This document shows, one piece after another, positions 43,627-47,470 of a DNA stretch of 47,470 nucleotides; the first letter of the stretch is position 1, and each line of letters begins with the position of its first letter. This DNA is from Clostridia bacterium (lineage in GTDB: Bacteria; Bacillota; Clostridia; Christensenellales; DUVY01), in contig BNZQ01000012.1 in NCBI GenBank assembly GCA_026001225.1, forward strand, positions 1-47,470, given 5' to 3'. The translations under genes and the position numbers were made by a program. The notes under the pieces are model-generated. The model worked only from the letters and a program-made list of their open reading frames with translations. It was not told the DNA's origin and ran no database searches.

Positions 43627-45360
43627 ATGCACACGATAAAAATCATTTCCGCGTCCGCCTTGGATGCGGCAAGTCGACATAAAATAGAGGCCTTTTTTGC
43701 GGCCAAGCACCCGGAGGGCGCGGAGTTTGTCTATGAGATAAACGAAAGCCTGATCGGCGGTTTTATGGCCGTGGACGGCGACAATTACTATGACGCGACG
43801 TTTAAAGGACAGTTGACCCGTTTAAAGAAAGCCGAAGCCGCCGAAACCGTGCAAAAGCTTTCGGGCGCGAAAGGCATCGCAGAGCAAATCCGCAAAAAGA
43901 TATACGAATATAAGGTTGATTACGGCGTAGCCTGCGCCGGATTGGTCACCTTCGCGGGCGACGGGATCGTCAAGATCAACGGCTTGTCGGGCGTCCGCTA
44001 CGGCGAGCTTCTCGAATTGGAAAACGGGACGCGCGCGATTGCGCTGAATTTAGAGGAAAACGGCGTGGGCGCGATCATTCTTGACGACGAAAGCGCGGCC
44101 GCCGCGGGAGACATGGTGCGTTCGACGGGCGCGATCGTCGGCGTGCCGGTCGGGGAGTGCCTTTTGGGCCGTGTGGTCGATCCGCTCGGCAATCCGATTG
44201 ACGATTTGCCTGGATTCGACGTGAAAAAGATGCGTCCGATCGAGGCGCCCGCTCCGCAGATTACAGACCGCGATCAGGTCAACGTGCCCCTGCAAACGGG
44301 CATACTTGCGATTGACAGCATGACGCCGGTCGGCCGCGGCCAACGTGAATTGATCATCGGCGACCGCCAAACGGGCAAGACCGCGATCGCAGTGGACACG
44401 ATCCTGAACCAGAAAGGCAAGGGCGTTTTGTGCGTCTACGTGGCGATTGGCCAAAAAGCTTCCACCGTTTCGGGTATCGTCAATATTTTAAAGGAGCACG
44501 GCGCGATGGCGTATACGGCGGTCGTATGCTCCACGGCTAAGGACAGCGCGCCCCTGCAATATATCGCGCCCTACGCGGGCTGCGCGATCGCGGAGGAATT
44601 TATGTACGCGGGCAAGGACGTGCTGATCGTTTACGACGATCTTTCCAAGCACGCGGTAGCCTACCGTTCCATGTCCCTCCTGTTAAAGCGTCCGCCGGGG
44701 CGCGAGGCGTACCCCGGCGATATCTTTTATCTGCATTCGCGCCTGCTCGAACGGGCGGCCAAATTATCTGCGGAGCGGGGCGGCGGCTCGATGACGGCCT
44801 TGCCGATCGTGGAAACGCTGGCGGGCGACATTTCGGCCTATATTCCGACCAACGTGATCTCTATCACCGACGGTCAAATCTATTTGGAAAGCGAGCTGTT
44901 TAACGCGGGTATCCGTCCGGCGATCAACGTCGGCCTGTCGGTTTCGCGCGTGGGAGGCAAGGCACAGATCAAGGCGATGAAAAAGGTGTCGGGCAAATTG
45001 CGGCTTGACCTGTCGCAGTATCGAGAGTTAGCGGTGTTCGCGCAGTTCGGCTCGGAGCTGGACGCGACGACGCAAAACATGCTGGCGCAGGGCGAGCGCA
45101 CGACCGAGACGCTGAAACAGGATCAATACGCGCCGCTAGATATCGAGCATCAGGTGATCCTTCTGTACGTCACGATGAAAGAGATGCTGAAAGACGTGCA
45201 GGTCAAAGACGTTCGCCGCTTTAATACGGGCTTTTCGGCCTATTTGGACACGAATTATCCGGCTATTTTAGAGAGCATCCGCACCGCCCGCGATATCACG
45301 ATGGACACCGGAATGCAGATCGACGAGGCCGTGGGCAAATACAAAACGACTTTTAAGTGA
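43627..45360 (+). CDS. atpA: ATP synthase alpha subunit with N-terminal delta-like domain
   Basis: A 577-residue protein; normal alpha is about 500-510. Residues about 80-577 are a complete alpha: [19 protein letters not shown]-loop GDRQTGKT (245-252), [20 protein letters not shown] and a helical C terminus. Residues 1-68 match the C-terminal domain of delta (AtpH/OSCP): [20 protein letters not shown], then [20 protein letters not shown] and [13 protein letters not shown], corresponding to I-T-S-A-x-x-L, I-D-x-S-(L/V)-x-G-G and D-x-S-x-x-G-x-L-x-R-L. The ATG at 43627 is the only good start for this part. A GTG at 43849 could give a shorter alpha, but no ribosome binding site stands before it. 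Delta as a separate gene is absent. Confidence 0.93.
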   Translation: MHTIKIISASALDAASRHKIEAFFAAKHPEGAEFVYEINESLIGGFMAVDGDNYYDATFKGQLTRLKKAEAAETVQKLSGAKGIAEQIRKKIYEYKVDYGVACAGLVTFAGDGIVKINGLSGVRYGELLELENGTRAIALNLEENGVGAIILDDESAAAAGDMVRSTGAIVGVPVGECLLGRVVDPLGNPIDDLPGFDVKKMRPIEAPAPQITDRDQVNVPLQTGILAIDSMTPVGRGQRELIIGDRQTGKTAIAVDTILNQKGKGVLCVYVAIGQKASTVSGIVNILKEHGAMAYTAVVCSTAKDSAPLQYIAPYAGCAIAEEFMYAGKDVLIVYDDLSKHAVAYRSMSLLLKRPPGREAYPGDIFYLHSRLLERAAKLSAERGGGSMTALPIVETLAGDISAYIPTNVISITDGQIYLESELFNAGIRPAINVGLSVSRVGGKAQIKAMKKVSGKLRLDLSQYRELAVFAQFGSELDATTQNMLAQGERTTETLKQDQYAPLDIEHQVILLYVTMKEMLKDVQVKDVRRFNTGFSAYLDTNYPAILESIRTARDITMDTGMQIDEAVGKYKTTFK

Positions 45361-45499
45361 AAACTGAAAACTGAAAACTGAAAATTTCGGTCGAAGAACA
45401 TAAAAGCGGCTTTGTCGGCGGGCAAGTGACGCAGAAACGATAAAAGTCTTCTTCGACAGGTCAATCATTTTCAGTTTTCAGTTTTCAATTTTCAGTTTG
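45358..45499 (+). repeat. Heptad-bounded intergenic element R3
   Basis: Begins over the atpA stop with TGAAAACTGAAAACTGAAAA and ends TTTTCAGTTTTCAATTTTCAG. The core holds TTTCGGTCGAAGAAC and, near the far end, CTTCTTCGACAGGTCAAT, which pair in part with each other. R4 at 46380-46510 is its inverted copy. Confidence 0.75.
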
Positions 45500-45502
45500 A
45501 TT

Positions 45503-46375
45503 ATGAAGAATCTTGCCGATATCAAATACCGCATAAAGGGTATATCCCAAACGCGCCAAATCACCGGCGCGATGGAGACGATTTCCATCGCGAAGATGCG
45601 CCGCGCGATGCAGAGGTTCAACGGCAATCAGATTTATTTTCACAAGGTGCGCGACGCGGTCGGCAGGATCATCCGGCATTCGCAGAGCGTCGAGCACCGC
45701 TATTTTAAGCCGAAAGCGGGCAACCGAGCGATCTACGTCGTGATCGCAAGCGATAAGGGTCTCGCGGGCGGCTACAACAATAACCTGCTCAACTTCGCGT
45801 GGAAACGGATGCAGGAATCCGATCACGCGGAAAGGTATATTTTCACGGTGGGGCAAATGGCGCGCGAATATTTCGAACGTCGGCGCGCGCCGATCGACGT
45901 GGAATTTATGCACGTCACCTATAATCCGTCGCTCGGCGATGCGGTGCGGATCGTGGACACCATTGTGAACCTGTACGAAAAAAATTTCATGGACGAGGTG
46001 TACGCCGTTTATACCGCTTTAGAAAATTCCTCGACCATGCGGCCCGAAATTCTCAAATTGTTGCCCCTCGAACCGACCGAAATCGCGGACGGCGCGGACA
46101 AAAGCGAGGATTATTTTCGCGAGCTATACTATGATCCGAGTCCCGAACAGGTTTTAGAGGTTTTAGTGCCGCAGTATTTGACGGGGATCATCTACGGCTG
46201 TCTGATCCAATCGGTAGCGGCCGAGCATTCGAGCCGCGTGCTGGCGATGAGCAGCGCGAGACGCAACGCCACGGGCATTTTGGATCGCTTGAACGTCGTG
46301 TATAATCGCGCCCGGCAGGAGGCGGTGACGAACGAGATGATCGAAATCATCACGAGCGCGAGCAGCGTACAATAG
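45503..46375 (+). CDS. atpG: ATP synthase gamma subunit
   Basis: A 290-residue central-shaft subunit. The N-terminal helix KNLADIKYRIKGISQTRQIT leads into AMETISIAKMRRAM. The middle Rossmann-like part has IASDKGLAGGYNNNLL, and the C-terminal helix SSARRNATGILDRLNVVYN closes the shaft. The ATG at 45503 is preferred over a TTG at 45497. No Shine-Dalgarno is visible, since repeat element R3 ends three bases upstream. The gene is bracketed by two copies of the same repeat in opposite orientation. Confidence 0.93.
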   Translation: MKNLADIKYRIKGISQTRQITGAMETISIAKMRRAMQRFNGNQIYFHKVRDAVGRIIRHSQSVEHRYFKPKAGNRAIYVVIASDKGLAGGYNNNLLNFAWKRMQESDHAERYIFTVGQMAREYFERRRAPIDVEFMHVTYNPSLGDAVRIVDTIVNLYEKNFMDEVYAVYTALENSSTMRPEILKLLPLEPTEIADGADKSEDYFRELYYDPSPEQVLEVLVPQYLTGIIYGCLIQSVAAEHSSRVLAMSSARRNATGILDRLNVVYNRARQEAVTNEMIEIITSASSVQ

Positions 46376-46379
46376 GAGA

Positions 46380-47470
<1,091 letters not shown>

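Overview
This 47.5-kb stretch looks like chromosome from a Clostridia-type Firmicute, possibly a gut lineage near Christensenellales. The evidence is the 16S sequence, a DUF421/DUF4363 gene pair, a PolC-like exonuclease, a single-chain PurL, the MEP-pathway gene ispG and YsxC-type EngB. The finer placement is an inference; a 16S database search would settle it. Coding DNA is moderately GC-rich, while spacers are short, AT-rich and full of repeats. Nearly all genes are on the + strand.

Layout. 1-2463: a 16S rRNA gene with its own promoter, processing stem and terminator, and no 23S or 5S behind it. 2496-3290: a small membrane protein gene (-) and tRNA-Gly(GCC). 3649-8551: two uroporphyrinogen-decarboxylase-family genes coupled to a GH38 alpha-mannosidase. 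8604-10681: an ABC ATPase and a compact FtsX-like permease. 10821-12248: an Mrr-type nuclease gene bracketed by direct repeats. 12334-15541: SDR, GNAT, DUF4363, DUF421 and a membrane protein. 15680-19712: lon, a decayed flavodoxin-like gene, engB and convergent murI. 20015-24075: an EF-G paralogue, a PfkB-type sugar kinase and thrB. 24168-32378: purE-purN-purH-purD-purL. 32634-35351: ispG and a polymerase-less PolC-like exonuclease. 35528-41775: three ABC exporter half-transporters and a MarR regulator. 41940-47470: an F-type ATP synthase operon, atpB-E-F-A-G-D, with atpD cut by the window end.

The most notable point is in the ATP synthase operon. No separate delta gene lies between atpF and atpA. 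Instead the alpha subunit carries an N-terminal extension of about 70 residues that resembles the C-terminal, b-binding domain of delta (OSCP). The delta N-terminal domain is not seen anywhere in the window. Because alpha is present three times per F1 and delta once, this raises a real architectural question.

Other themes. Six genes, two of them on the - strand, have a good -10 box only 7-12 nt before the start codon, which suggests leaderless mRNAs. The spacers hold several repeat families: an element of about 105-140 bp bounded by degenerate heptads (four copies, two of them inverted around atpG), AT/GC-layered perfect hairpins, two copies of a 130-bp structured element (one inside the 16S leader), a 133-bp palindrome between purH and purD, and a 26-bp tandem repeat before ispG. 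One dispersed repeat appears to encode the C-terminal tail of MurI. All homology calls were made by eye from motifs; no database search was run.
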